64,000 nucleotides of DNA from Glossina fuscipes (lineage: Eukaryota; Arthropoda; Insecta; Diptera; Glossinidae): the NCBI RefSeq assembly GCF_014805625.2, contig NW_023998460.1:1248093-1312092 (forward strand). Reading direction: 5' to 3'. Below the pieces are notes generated by a model. It did no database searches and was not told the origin of the DNA. It worked only from the letters and a program-made list of their open reading frames with translations. Shown one piece after another: positions 47,501 through 59,469 of this stretch. The first letter of the stretch is position 1; every line of letters starts with the position of its first letter. The translations under genes were made by a program, and so were the position numbers.

Positions 47501-50500
47501 AAGCGAAAATAAAACAAAATTATCGTTATAAAAACAGATACTCGATCAAACGTTAAGTGCTCTTCCCCGTTGGTACCATACAGTTTGGGAAAGTATAAAT
47601 GGAATATGAAATTAACGAGAAAATTTGTAAGAATGAAAGGAAATATAAGATTACCAGGAACTACTTAACAAATATTCTGGCAATGCGATATTCAACGCTT
47701 GTTTGGAGAAGAAATTTTATTAAGAAAATTATAAATATCGGCTTAACCACTAAAAAATAAGAATTAGGCGATTTAAATAAAAATGATATGTTCCATTCAA
47801 CTTATTAAACTTTATTTAAAATTTTCGTTTAACCACCACTATATAAAAATTTGTCATTCAATCAGGAATAAAGATATATAGTTCTTTTGGTTACCACGAA
47901 AAGCGTTTTTGTTATAAGCTAAAACCATTAATTAATTCATAATGCAATTATAACAGCCACAAAAATTGCACAGCTATTTAAAGTTCATCTTTAATCTGAG
48001 GCTCTTTGCAAAAACAGGTATAAGATGTTTGCACTTTTTCCATGCCGGGCATGACCACAACTGGTGCCACTAGACGATTGCTCCATTCCTGCGGATGAAT
48101 TAACTGAATTAAATACGTGCTTGCAGGTGTGGCAGAAACTTACCTTAAACAGCGCTAAATGATAGCAATAAATATGCTGCGGTAATAGATTGGCCTCGAC
48201 AAATTCTCGAGCATTATGTATTATTTCCCGAACTTTCTTCTCGTGTTCTCTGGCCCATTGTACCTTCTCAATTAGATCACTAAGATTTCGTTTAAAGGGC
48301 ACATAATGTTTATACGGTTGAAGTTTACTATAAAAATGTTCGTAATAGGGTGAGTCCTGTTTAAAAACCAAAGAATCGCCGGCCAATAAGTATGGAAAAC
48401 GGTAAGAAGCTACCGTGCCATCAATATTCAATTGATATTTATACTAAAAGTAAAGAAAACTATTTTGTATAAACTAATTATATAAAAGAAACAAATTTTC
48501 TATTAAAAGTATCGAGCACAAATATAATTGTATTTTGATAGATTTTTACTACGCTTGCTATTTCTTACAATTTTTTTATATTTAATATTTTTCCTCAGGA
48601 AAACAGCATGACAAAACGAATTTTAGTATTCATATTAATCAATACATCTTATTTGAAAACCAGTTGACAAACAGCTACAAATCATCAATTAGGATATAAA
48701 AATTTGTGAAAGATGTGATAAATGCAATAATAACTGATCAAAGATTTTATTTGTTTTGCAAATTACGGCTTTTAATTCTTTTTTTTTTGATTTGTTTAAG
48801 ATTTTAATTTTTCTTAGCTTCACATAAATAGTTCAGATTATAAAATTATTCAGAAAAATATTTTTGAAAAAATATTTAACATTTTTTGAAATAAGTGAAT
48901 TACCTTAAAGAATTCCATGAAGCTCACGTATGGAACCGTCGGGCCATATTTTTGTTCTTCATCCCGAAAAAAGAAAAAGTTTGTAATTGAAGCGTTTATT
49001 AATTCTGGATATTTTCTCGACAGATCAATTAAATCTAAACGCTCTCGCCTTGAGTCTCTACCGCGCCAGAACGCTTTATCTTCTTTCAACTCCCAAGGGT
49101 GCTCATTACGTTGCACCGAGAGCATATCTAATGCAACACGACCCATGTTCTCTACACTAGATTCAGTCAAATCATAGGTAGGCAGTGTTATATCATATGA
49201 ATCCTCACTGCCGCACCATGAAAAAATTGGATATGGTCCTGAGGTACGTTGTTGACCTCCTTTCTTTGACAATGGCCAATCACCCAAATTTAAATAAAAC
49301 TCCATGTCAGGCAATAACGCTACACGGCTCAATGCTAATAATGTAGAATCCATGAACATTTTAAAGCCAGTATATTTACCATAACATTGGCGCCAAATTT
49401 GTTGCTGTTTTACTACATAATGACATAATGAAACACTCTCCGGTTGATTATAACGTTTCATGAGATTTTCGCGAATGGCACTAAAATTAACACGTTTAAA
49501 CGAATGCAAATCCCACATGATTTGTTTATCCGCTGCAGCATTTGGGCAATTGTTGTGTAACATAAATAGTTGTAGGTCCTGAGGACAGTAACATTTCTCG
49601 GAATAAACTTTATTACGCACATAATACGGGGATTGAGCTACTTGAGTGCCGTTGTAACGAATCTCGATTTCTACTTGATCGCACCAATCCGCCGTAGTGT
49701 AGCGTACAATGTTAGTACCGTCACCACGATCAATAACATCAACGTGTGAACGGCATCGACCATGAGGTGAATTGCCCTTAATTTTCACTTGGAAATTTAA
49801 AGGAGCAGATTCCAGATATCTAATTAAAGACATACTATTATTAACATTTTCATGTTATTTTTAAGATACATACCTTTGCCCATTTTTATCTATTGCCATT
49901 ATGAAAAAGTAGCGGGCAGGGAGAACAGAAACGTCCGGTTTTATACCTGCACCCCATACCAAGCACTTTTCAGCATCTACTAGTTTTATTTCGGCTTCGG
50001 CAAACCTGAGATGTATACCCCATATATAAAACACGAATAATAAAATTTGTAACATATTTTGCAGTTTTTATAGAAAGTTTTATTTTACTTTTTAAGAATT
50101 TAAACGCCGGACTGTTTTACTGATAAGAATTCCTCCAATATTTTTTTTGTTCGATCTCGTTTTCTCTTAAGTTTCGTAAACAAAGTTCCCGCAGTTACGA
50201 TATAAAATGTCTAAGAGTATTACTGTTATACGATATAAGTGCTTCTAAATGGTTTCGAGATGCCAAACGTTGATTTCCCAAATTAATGTTCAAACTTAGT
50301 TTTAAGTTTCGTAGTACATCACAAAGTGTGGCAATTGTTCAAAAAGGACAATTTTTAATTTTATTTCACTGCGTATTGCATTATTGCACTTCCTAAAAAA
50401 TTTTGTAAGACACAAACCGAATATGCCCTCTGCAGCTTTTAGCAAAAAAAAAAAAAAATTGGCTAAGTGCACATTGAGCAATAAAATAAAAGCAAAGGAA

Positions 50501-51994
50501 TTATTTTAAATATAACAACCGAAATTGCTATAATCCAATACAAATTCTAAAGTGATTAATATGTGAACGCAATTTACACATATAATAAGGTTGATAAACT
50601 TACTAGCTACTTGAAACTGAATTACAATACAAATCAATCGAAAGCATATAGAAGAATTGAAAAACAAAACAGATTAAAATATTTAAGTATAAGAAAAAAC
50701 AACATTTTCCATTAAAAACCAAAAACGTCTTAAGTAAATAAAGGTGGTAAAAAGTTAATCCTTTCGACTGCATGTATTTAGAAAGCAAAATACACCCAAA
50801 AAACATGTTAACAGGCATTTTCATTTACAACATTCTTTCAGGGTTTCTCATGCGTTGATTTGTTAAACGCTGGCATGAAACAATCTGGCGTCTTTTATCT
50901 GCAAATTCGTGGTACCACGTATTGGTTTTTAAAAGTCTTTTGTGAACAGGAAATAGCTGAAGGCGGTTGGACAGTAAGATTTAAAAGATTAGATTTAAAT
51001 TTTGTGTAATTATTATTAAACCATTAAAAAACAGGTTATACAAAGACGTGATGACTACGGTGAACCACGCGAAAACTTCAATCGTGATTGGGCTGATTAC
51101 AAAAACGGGTTTGGCGATCCCGCCAAAGAGTTTTGGTTGGGTAATGAAAACATTTATATGCTCACAAATAATGAAGATTATGTACTGAGAGTTGAATTAG
51201 AAGACTTTGAAGGCAATAAACGGTAAATTTTATTAGATTTCCAAATTAACTACAAAAAGTTTCTTTATTTGTGAATCTATTTTAAATTATGCAGATATGC
51301 TCAATACTCACATTTTAAAATACACTCGGAAGCTGATTATTACAAATTAGAAATTGACGGCTATGAAGGTAATGCTGGCGATTCTCTAAATGACCCGTGG
51401 TATGGTTCGAACAATAGTCCATTCTCTACGTACAATCGTGACAATGACCGTTCATCACTGAACTGCGCTAGTATGCTTAAGGTGAGAAATGTTTATTACA
51501 AAATTATTATTATCATTACAATAGCGCATTGTGTTTTAATTTTCTTTTGTCCCGCACAACAAGTATGATAAGAAAATTCAATTCAAGCTGCTTTAGGAAA
51601 GATTATAATAGTATTAGAGAAGAACTGCCTATAATCTCTTTAAAGTGAGAAGAATATAGACAGTCGAGACTGGACACATGATCTCAGATTATTTTGTTTT
51701 CTATATGCCATACAAGGCGTGTGTGTCTTTAAAGATAAAATTTTTTAACAGTCTCCTCTCCCTATGTGATTGAAGTAAAAATATTGCTAATCTTATCTAA
51801 ACCTATAGGGCGGCTGGTGGTGGAAATCTTGCGGTCGGGGATTGAATGGCTTATATTTGCACGATCCCCAGGATTTGACGGCACGTCAAGGTATTGTTTG
51901 GTTCCGTTGGCGTGGATGGGATTATACTCTAAAAAAAGCCATTATGATGATACGACCACGTGGTCCGCAACCTATGAATGCCAATGCATCGTGA
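40496..51994 (+). CDS. fibrinogen-related protein with coiled-coil and Ser/Thr-rich region (5'-incomplete gene)
   Basis: Six joined exons: 40496-41545, 43863-44439, 50842-50973, 51035-51222, 51295-51481, 51809-51994 (stop TGA 51992-51994), encoding at least 772 residues. All junctions are GT-AG and keep one frame. Residues ~1-350 are heptad-rich coiled coil, ~350-545 a Ser/Thr-rich, probably O-glycosylated linker, and the last ~230 a fibrinogen C-terminal domain with the paired cysteines, [19 protein letters not shown], calcium-loop [13 protein letters not shown], and [12 protein letters not shown]. Such proteins are secreted or surface lectin-like or signalling molecules that oligomerise by their coiled coils. 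The first exon (signal peptide) lies upstream and was not found: the coiled-coil exon follows a clear acceptor (ttttttcacag). A Met at 40473 lies before that acceptor and is probably not the start. No stops interrupt any exon, so the gene looks functional. Similar architectures exist in flies; I do not assign an ortholog. Confidence 0.85.
42243..42308. repeat. 22-bp tandem repeat, 3 copies
   Basis: Three near-identical units of (g/a)ttttaattccttct(a/t)aactga in the intron between the coiled-coil and Ser/Thr exons. Confidence 0.85.
43863..44439 (+). CDS. Ser/Thr-rich linker exon of the fibrinogen-related gene
   Basis: The acceptor at 43861-43862 follows a pyrimidine-rich tract (ttttccttattc...caatctag) and the donor aaag/gtaggt lies at 44439/44440. 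The peptide starts [20 protein letters not shown], continues with long Ser and Thr runs ([34 protein letters not shown]), and closes with the more complex [15 protein letters not shown] and [11 protein letters not shown], leading directly into the fibrinogen domain. Runs of TCT/TCC codons make the tract prone to length change. Confidence 0.8.
44451..44543. repeat. 31-bp tandem repeat, 3 copies, at the 5' end of the host intron
   Basis: Three units starting at 44451, 44482 and 44513, each gttgcgccta(t/a)gtt(t/c)att then ttcaattta-like. They start 11 bases after the splice donor at 44440. A further 'ggttgcgc' follows at ~44555. Confidence 0.85.
44743..44880 (+). pseudogene. copia-type (Ty1/copia) reverse transcriptase fragment
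   Basis: The peptide [20 protein letters not shown] followed by [16 protein letters not shown] matches the RT catalytic block of Ty1/copia polyproteins, whose hallmark is YVDD followed by 'LK..F.M.' . After ~45 residues the similarity ends. No LTRs or other pol domains are seen nearby. This is a short dead piece inside the large intron of the fibrinogen-related gene. Confidence 0.65.
46451..46735. repeat. 145-bp tandem repeat, about two units, with internal 'gaataagcgt' motifs
   Basis: The stretch gaataagcgtataaaaattt plus the following gccgccaactgaaa(a/g) occurs at 46451 and again at 46596, a period of 145 bases. Within each unit 'aataagcgtc' and 'gaataagc(g/a)tcca' recur. The repeat lies in the intron between 44440 and 50841. 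Confidence 0.8.
47978..50055 (-). CDS. POGLUT2/3 (KDELC)-type protein O-glucosyltransferase, complete, nested in an intron
   Basis: Exons (minus strand): 50055-49874, 49819-48904, 48443-48144 and 48088-47978. Introns are 54, 460 and 55 bp, all GT-AG and in frame, giving 502 codons, equal to the usual length of the family. There is a hydrophobic signal peptide (residues 1-20), then a filamin-type Ig domain (~22-135: [28 protein letters not shown]), then the CAP10/GT90 glycosyltransferase domain (~180-460: [71 protein letters not shown]). The C-terminus [12 protein letters not shown] ends in the KDEL ER-retention signal. POGLUT2/3 transfer glucose to Ser of EGF repeats in the endoplasmic reticulum lumen. 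The last exon is essential for KDEL and is easily missed because the frame reads through the short 55-bp intron. The gene lies entirely inside the 44440-50841 intron of the fibrinogen-related gene, antisense to it. Confidence 0.93.
50842..51994 (+). CDS. fibrinogen C-terminal domain exons (four exons)
   Basis: The acceptor cattctttcag at 50841 opens [20 protein letters not shown]. Exon 50842-50973 ends GGWT, 51035-51222 holds [11 protein letters not shown] to FEGNKR, 51295-51481 holds [20 protein letters not shown] to SLNCASMLK, and 51809-51994 holds [18 protein letters not shown] to AIMMIRPRG and the stop. All of the usual fibrinogen-domain landmarks are present, including the cysteines of both disulfides. 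Introns are 61, 72 and 327 bp. Confidence 0.9.
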
Positions 51995-52015
51995 ATACTT
52001 AATTAATGTTAGGGG

Positions 52016-52021
52016 AATAAA
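52016..52021 (+). promoter_or_regulatory. polyadenylation signal AATAAA of the fibrinogen-related gene
   Basis: AATAAA lies 22 bases after the stop codon at 51992-51994, a usable but short 3' UTR. Other AT-rich candidates follow downstream. Confidence 0.45.
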
Positions 52022-54179
52022 GCAAAAACAAAATTTAAATTATTTACTGTACAATGTTCATGGAAAAAGTAAACAATAGGAAACAAAAAGACAGCAAATC
52101 AAATAACATTAAACATATTTTCGTTGATTTTCCGTTAAAGGTTAAATGTTTTAAATGTAAATTGTCAAAAAAAGCACTACAACCAATTCTAAACCAAATT
52201 CATAACAATTCTTTACTATTATATATTGTTTAATTATTTCATAGAGAATTATTAAATCAACTGTAATTATTAGAATTTTTACGTTTGTTATATGTGTATA
52301 CGTTTTAAAGTTTTTTGTTTTCTTTTTTATTAACTTATTTTTAATTTTCATGAAGAAAAAATCTGCCACAAAAATAAGACGAATGTTATCATCGCATCAT
52401 TAAAAAAAGTATGTTCTTTACTGTTAAAGTTGAGATTTATACACCTTGTGCACACACTCATATAATACAAATACTTTACTTATACATAAATTCTAAGAGA
52501 TCAACACATAAAGAGCCCTTCATGAATTCACGGAAAATCTTTGAATAGAGAAATAGAAACACACAAATTATTAAAAAATGGAAAAAAAATATATGGCCGG
52601 CCATGTGACAATAATTTTGTCGTTAATTTATTGTTTCTATAATGCCTTTTAATCACACTCGCATTTCATATATTCATTTATTTCTTTCTTGTTAAAATTT
52701 AATTTCACATTTTATTTGCTTTCCCATCGTCACTGTTCTTTTCATTACCTGTATCTTTTTTTATTTTCTATTGCATTTCTGTATAGCTCTGCGAAAATTT
52801 CTCAGTGAACACTCTACCTGTAAGTTCTTTTATTTCTGTAAAACAAGAGGTGACACTTGATTAAGAAATCTTTTTAGTAAAAACAAAAATCGAAACAGGT
52901 AAAAGAGAAGTCGAATTTTTTGTTATGTGTGTATGTATACATTTTATATGGAAATACTAATTTAGTTTTGTAAAACAAAATAAAGATATTCAATTGTATC
53001 ATAAACTTGCAGAATCACTCCAAATGCAGCGGCGCTTTTGCACAACGTTTGACAAAATCTAATGGCGTTTACCTTTAAGAACATTTTTTAATTTACACAG
53101 TTTACAAACACACTACTTACATGTCAATCGAGAAACTCAAATGATTTAAAATTTTAAGCGAAAGGAAATTAATTGATAAAACCGTTAATATCACTCGTTT
53201 CTATGTTATGCCAAAAGGCTTCCCCTCTGACTAAGTCCAAAAAAAAATTAAAGCAGAAGCTTAACTTGTTTGAACTAAACGGGCGAATACATAAACAAAA
53301 TTCCGGTTTATTTATTTAAACGAAGAAAAAAATGATATTGCCTCGCTTAGAGAGGAACCTAATGGTGTTGCTTCACAAGTGTAAACAAAATGGTATTGGT
53401 TGACCTTGAAGCTATATACTGTGAGAGATATTTCGGCCCAAAACCTGGTGCTGGGGTAGCTCAGCGGTTCCAGGGTTTTTGCTCACAAGATATTGCTTTA
53501 TTTTTTGCTATAACTTATTTACACGGATTGAATGGGTTTTTCTCAAGTTGAATTCACATAAGATTTTTATTTTTCTTTAAAATATTGTTTGCCTTGTAAA
53601 ATGTATTCTAGGTGTTTCTTCTTGGCCTTCACAATTTTTCTTTTTTTAGAAAATTATACTGAAGGATTTCTACTTTCACATTTACAATTTTCTCTTCTAT
53701 ATCCAAGATAAGTTCATTTTTCGTAATCTAAAGGCACCACGTTGTATTCCTTCGCTCATCCCTCTCACTTACTTTTCCTTGTTTACAAACCTGATTTAAC
53801 CTCGGCTTAAGTTAACTATTCTAATTTCTCCTTACTTAACTTCTCTTTGCTTAATTTCTCTTTACTGTAATTCTAACTCCCTTAGCCTAACTTACTCTAG
53901 TTACAATGAAAGAAATGAATTTCGAAAATCAAATTTTGAACGTTCCATGATTGACGTCTATATACACTGAATAACTCAACGATACTGAATTTTTTATGTA
54001 GAGAAAGGTAAAATCATCGATATTAACCGTTGTGTACATTGCTAAATCATTTTCATCAATAGATGTCATTGGTCGAAATATGTGCAAGCTCCTACTATTT
54101 AGCTTATTGACTACAAAAGCTCACTTAAAAAAAAGCTTTAACAATATACAAATTGCAGCGGTGGTATACAGATGAGAAA
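52022..54179. other. no recognised gene; tRNA A-box-like motif
   Basis: AT-rich. At ~53452-53466 ggggtagctcagcgg resembles a tRNA A box, but no B box or cloverleaf follows within tRNA length, so at most a decayed tRNA-derived SINE head. A pyrimidine-rich stretch lies at 53740-53900. Confidence 0.3.
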
Positions 54180-54465
54180 TAAAAACATCTGCAGAATCAA
54201 TTCGGATATATCCAGTTTCTCAATTATAGAATATCCAAACTTACTCTTAGGAAAATTAAAAGTTCTGCAAGAACTTTAATTCACTTTCATTGAACTTCTG
54301 GTCATCAGACAGCCAATCCTCCTTGCAATTGAGAATAAACTGAAAAAATTTGCATGCATCTCCGACAGCAAATCGGCTCTGACGTTAATCAAGAACGAAG
54401 ACCCATACAACGCGTATGTTTTCGACATTTACGACCTCTTAAAAGACTTACAGACTGTTAAAGAA
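54180..54465 (+). mobile_element. fragment of the I-type element of 26755-28879 (RNase H region)
   Basis: From ~54207 the sequence parallels 27789-28045 (the RNase H region: SDISSFSIIEYPNLL, FIELL.IRQ, SDSKSALTLIKNEDPYNAYV, FDIYDLLKD), with scattered substitutions, a stop within LQEL*, and an apparent ~19-base insertion just after the TDG position (~54175-54195). It starts and ends abruptly inside the domain with no tail or target duplication, so it is a deletion remnant. Confidence 0.7.
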
Positions 54466-57435
54466 AATCCTTCCGACATAACGCATAGAAGAGAATTTTC
54501 AAATAACACATTCAGCGAAAGGGTTAAAGCGCTCTGTAAAAAAAGAATAAGTAGAAAAAAAAGGAATAATAAGATAAAGCAAACAAAGTACATTGAGTAT
54601 TAAAAGACATATTTTGATATTAAAAATTTGGGCACACAAGCCAAATTTTCTCCGCCTTTTTATAGTAATATATATGTACGGTATCTACAATATATATGAT
54701 GACAATTTAGATCTAAAATACATTCGTTTATGCTTTGGCAGAGTCTCGTAGACAAATCAAATAACGAAAAACTTTCTATGCAAATTTTACTGATAATCGT
54801 CAGCAAGTTGTTACTACGACTTAGCGTATTTCTGAACATGAACTGGCGCGTTTGTAAAAGGGGAAAAAATTCACGACTGCGTTTAGTCTTCCTGAGAATA
54901 TTTTGAGGAATAGAGCGGTCTAGCTAAATCGTGGCTTCTCTCCACGTGCGTGGTAGAAGTGTGAATTTTAAATACTGTGATGTGTATTCCTAAGGATTGT
55001 AGACTTTTGATAGATGCGTTACACTTTTATATGTCAGAAGTTCAAGAATCAAGCAAGAAAGGCGCTAACCTGATTGAATGTTTTAGAAAGAGCAACAAAC
55101 CTTTTCTTTTTTCTTTGGGGTCCTTGTAGAAAAACTCGACTTATAAATTAAGACGGTAGCGCTTTTTTAACCTCAAAAAATCTAGCCTGACTTTTCATAA
55201 ATAGATTTCAATGCGTATGATTTATAATTTAAACAAAGTTGACCAACAATTTCCTAAAAAATTGTCCCTTATTTGTAGAATAATCAGTAAATGAATAATA
55301 TCTAAGGTGCCTTTGTTGCATGTATCAAAGAGAAATCGAATAATTTCGAATATTTAAGATTCCATAGACTGTATTTGTTTTACAAATTATTTTTATTATA
55401 AATATCAAATAATATCAAAATATAAAAAACAACGTATTACAATTCGTTTTTTCAATAATAATGTTGCGGCGGTGAAAAGCACGCTCCACGTTGGATCCTT
55501 CAAAGTCACTATCTTTCAAATATTTGTTCCGTATAGCGAAAACCTGCGATTTCAATACTTGAAAGCGTCTCATACATCTACCATAGATTTAAGTTTCTGC
55601 ACAATTTTAATAAACATTAGTTATAAATAATTCAGTAAGTATGGAAAATTAAGTAGCTGTTAAAAGACTAACATTTACAATCCATTTGACATCTTCATCT
55701 CTGCCATCAGCACGGTGCACTCTTAAGATGTGATAACAAAAGTCCAAAATTTCAAAACGCCTTTTTGTACCAATAGAATAATCATTGCGCAACCAGCCCA
55801 GATGTGGCTACCATTCGTTACTTTAGGTAGCGGATGGTGTAATCTTCAAAATCCGAATCACAACAGAACTTTTAATATTCCACACACAAAATCTCAACTC
55901 TTAACATATTACCGTAAATGGCAAGTAGCCGTTTATCTTCTCCACAAGACAAAGGCGCTGTCCTTGATCCCCGTATATGTGAACAACCATCTTATGCATT
56001 TCTAAACATAAGCGACAAAGAAATGCTAAACCTTGTCTATGCTACCCATGCTGCCACTAATCTTTTATTCCTGTCGTTACTAATGCTATTATGAAATGTT
56101 GGTTGATTGTCCAGGGATACGTCTCAGAATACAGTTAAATCATATTTATCTATTTCTTTTACGAAATTTCAGTTTTGATGTGTCAGCTGCTATGTACCCA
56201 GCAGTTAGAAAATACTTCAATACGTTGATCTAAGTTATTATCGCTCACGGCAAGAAAAACATGTGCCACAGCGCAAAGCAGCTGCACAAATCTTTTGCAT
56301 ATTTTTGCCTTGAATATAATGGAGAGCATATTCGCCTTGAGAAAAATTAAGATTATAAAAAACGTATATCCAGCATTTGGATACAATTTTCGAATCTTTT
56401 CAAGAAAAAACTTATGAATTAATTTGAAAGTTAAAGGTAATAAAAGGAATAAAGCTTAAATGTAAAGGTAAACATATATATGATGGTGCTCTTGATAAGA
56501 AAGGTGTCCAATATTTTTGTTCTACAGCTCATTCCAGGTGTAGAGATTATGCCTTTAGGTAGTGGTAACGATTTATTACTTGTCTTGGGCTGGGGTGCAG
56601 AACCACCATCCAATTGAAGTTTTTAATAATGTATGTGAAACAAACCAGAAACTTCTTCAAACGTACTGTATGATTTTTTTGTCTCCCTTTTAGATAAGAA
56701 AACTCGTTCCATAAACTCAGATTCATTCAATGTAGATAGATACATATTGTATAATAAGAATTATTTTGGCCGACCTAAAGTTCATCGTAAGTAATATACA
56801 GATCTACGCCATTCTTGACTGCTTGTTTCAAAACATACTTGTCTTTGCCTTTCTTAATCAGCAATAAAATAAAAGCAGTTTGATTTCTAGCACTTAACAG
56901 AATTTTGACTTCGATTTCATTCTGACTCTGCGACCGCGATTCTTACCTATTGGACTACGCATGCGGCTAAGCGAAACGTCGTGCTTTAAATAAAGACATC
57001 GTTGACAATCACCTTTCAACACCTAACAATTACAATTTCCTTATAATAGCTCACCGGGAATTTCTTTTCAATCTAAACCAGTTATATTTTCTCATCCAGT
57101 TCCATCCAGATTCTAAAGTATAGTATCAGTATACAGGTAAAGAAAAAAATTAGTTTATATTGAAAAAGAAAACTGTTAACAGATCTTTATCGTTATGATA
57201 ACGTTTACAATAGACTTTAATAGTGAGTATCATTGAAAGATATTGTAATTGACGGATATATTGGAATAATCACACTCTAATATCCACTACTAGTAGCAAC
57301 AGCACAGCTAAAGTTATTTTGAACCACATTCTTTCAACACGAAGAACTTATTAGTAAAACTCTTCAAGCTTTTGATGTATTATAAACTCTCAGCAAATTA
57401 AAAACTTAACCCTAATGACCGTTTGCACCGTGCCA
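54466..57435. other. no recognised gene
   Basis: AT-rich. Short minus-strand frames near 56183-56386 and 56431-56613 have somewhat protein-like composition (for example GGSAPQPKTSNKSLPLPKG) but no recognisable domain. They could be further decayed gene pieces like those that follow. Confidence 0.3.
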
Positions 57436-57585
57436 TCAGTCAGCCTTCGATTTAAGTAACCGTCTTAGGCTCGTTTTAACTGAATTTAATTTGAATCTAA
57501 CATCGTCTACGGTTATAACGTGATTTTTAGAAAGTGTAGCCTGTTTTGCGACCAAACGGGAATATACTTCTTCTTCAATAGTGCC
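57436..57585 (-). pseudogene. isolated terminal exon, faintly helicase-tail-like
   Basis: Behind a good acceptor (ttttactttcag at 57586-57597) a 49-codon frame reads GTIEEEVYSRLVAKQATLSK, then NHVITVDDVRFKLNSVKTSL and RRLLKSKAD with a TGA stop. The opening resembles the 'GTIEE.IY.R...KQ' segment after the last helicase motif in SNF2-family proteins, but the rest does not help. Upstream minus-strand sequence (KISKEELLPKVVV) might be the preceding exon. No stops interrupt it, so it could still be expressed. Function not assigned. Confidence 0.35.
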
Positions 57586-58079
57586 CTGAAAGTAAAATAT
57601 GCAAATGAAGCAGATGAAGCAATTATATTCAGTTTCGAGCAAATCTCGCGTACCCACTACCACTTTTGGTAGTAGTTCTTCCTTTGAAATTTTTCGAATT
57701 ATAGAATTATAGTTGTAGCAAATGTTCCGCATTTGTCATGAAAAACTTACTCTGACTGCAAAGAATCGGTTCGGTTTGAAGTTATCTCTTGATTAGCACC
57801 GTCTACACCATAACTGCCGTTCACTAGTTATTGCCTCCCTTTTCCCAGACTGTTGATTGCCAGGTGGAGATTGCATTTTGTAATTTAGTTAGTTTAAATT
57901 AAAAACTATTTTTTATTTGATTTTGTTTTACATTAGAAATCTATCTCTACCGTATATAACAATTTTCGCAAAAGAACACTAATGGAGCAATAGCCCAGTT
58001 TTGGTTATCTTTTAGTTAACTAGCTCTTATTTGAAATGCCTTCTATGAGTACCAAGCCGTTTGCATTAAAAAATAAACA

Positions 58080-58282
58080 TTAATCGATATACAGACGCCG
58101 TGGAGCAGCTGCTGCAAATTTTTTGCTGGTGCCGGGAGCTTCTTCGTCCAATTTTACTTCTTTGCACATCTTTTGAACGTCTTCATGTAAGATTTCCTGA
58201 GTGCTTATGGAAGCAAAAATGTCATCATCATCGTCATCCCAATCGTAATTGTATATTTTATACTGATTAGATGGTACTAGAT
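58080..58282 (-). pseudogene. isolated terminal exon with acidic patch
   Basis: After an acceptor ccattttttag (58283-58293) the frame reads LVPSNQYKIYNYDWDDDDDD, IFASISTQEILHEDVQKMCK, EVKLDEEAPGTSKKFAAAAP and RRLYID, then a TAA stop at 58080-58082. The acidic Asp run and clean acceptor suggest a real C-terminal exon of a host gene, cut off from the rest of its gene or part of an undetected one. I do not recognise the protein. Confidence 0.35.
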
Positions 58283-58299
58283 CTAAAAAATGGTTTGGT

Positions 58300-58410
58300 T
58301 GAAATGTAATATATAATCTTTTTTATATAAATGTATCAAAAATATAAATTCATCTCCCCTTGTACGTCTCCTGAATAGTTTTATACAATTTTTATAGGCG
58401 TGGCATTTGA
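58300..58410. repeat. dispersed repeat, copy 1 (pair with 62420-62530)
   Basis: Shares the order atataatctt - tatataa - tgtatcaaaaa - atctccccttg - acg - tcctga - tagtttta - aattttta with 62420-62530, in the same orientation, 4.1 kb apart. This may be two copies of a short AT-rich transposon or a segmental duplication. Neither copy codes. Confidence 0.55.
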
Positions 58411-59469
58411 TTTTAAATGTACATATCAATTGTCGTAGTTTTAAGGTCTTCTCTTTTGTTCAATTATAACTAAGTTAAGTCTTCAATTGAATGGGTTGCT
58501 GAGTCTTCACTGCAACTGAATTCTGTATTTATAAATAAATACATAAATAAAAAATCTGCCTAACGCGCTTCCAATATTTCATATTTTTTATATAATTTCA
58601 AAAATATGCGTAAGCAGCAGAAAATATTTCAAGTATTGAGATAAGCAAATTGCTCTTTGGTAGCTATAGTCATTGTATAAACAAAATTTCTCGACAATAT
58701 AGTTGAATTGACTTACTAGATTGAGTTCGGATGGGGTGAACCAATTTTTTGAGCTTTTTCTGTAAGGAAAGTACGCCTCTACATCGAATTGCTTGCATTA
58801 GACGAGGTCTGAAGGATACATGCACATAGGGCTGTATGCAGAAAATGTACTAGTAGTACCTGCGTGTGGCCGCATCTATAAAGTATACAAAATCGATAGC
58901 ATTCACGAAAAATCGAATCCTCTAATCAAGACGTAAAAAATAACCATTTTGAAAGAATTATAGTTGTAGATTAAACTCAGGAAGATGGTAAATTCAATAT
59001 TGTCTCTTCCTTACACAAGACTCATTCTGAAAGAACGTTACTATTTTGAATTAAAGGGAAATTTTAGACGGATAGAGGAATAAAGCGAACAGACTTTAAG
59101 AAAGGAGAAAAGTATAAACTTACTCAAAGTAAGAGAAAGACGTTACGTTTAGTTTACAACGAATTTTCCAATAGTTGCCACTATCTTACCGCAAAAATGA
59201 AAAATTCGCAGCATAATGCGGAGAGAACTATTTGCTCGACATACAAAATTTATTGTAGAGTATTTATCGCAAACAGTTCGTCCACAAAAGTTGACACGCC
59301 GTAAGCAGTTATGCAAATGAAGTGACTCGTTAAAAACTTTCTGATTTGTTATACATTGATTAGAAAAAAGGTGACATTCCAAATTTGTTTTTACACAAAT
59401 TTTTAAAGGGGTTATCGTTATCAGATATGGCAAGTCGATTCGTTAAACGTTTGCTGAGGTCCTGTACTT

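Noticed and set aside
53440..53520. tRNA gene or tRNA-derived SINE at ggggtagctcagcgg
   Set aside because: Only an A-box-like block is present. No B box, acceptor stem or cloverleaf can be drawn in the following 80 bases.
59149..59433. Minus-strand Cys-rich frame (NESLHLHNCLRRVNFCGRTV...FHFCGKIVATIGKF)
   Set aside because: It hints at decayed zinc fingers, but the C2H2 spacing is not kept and no intact finger can be read.
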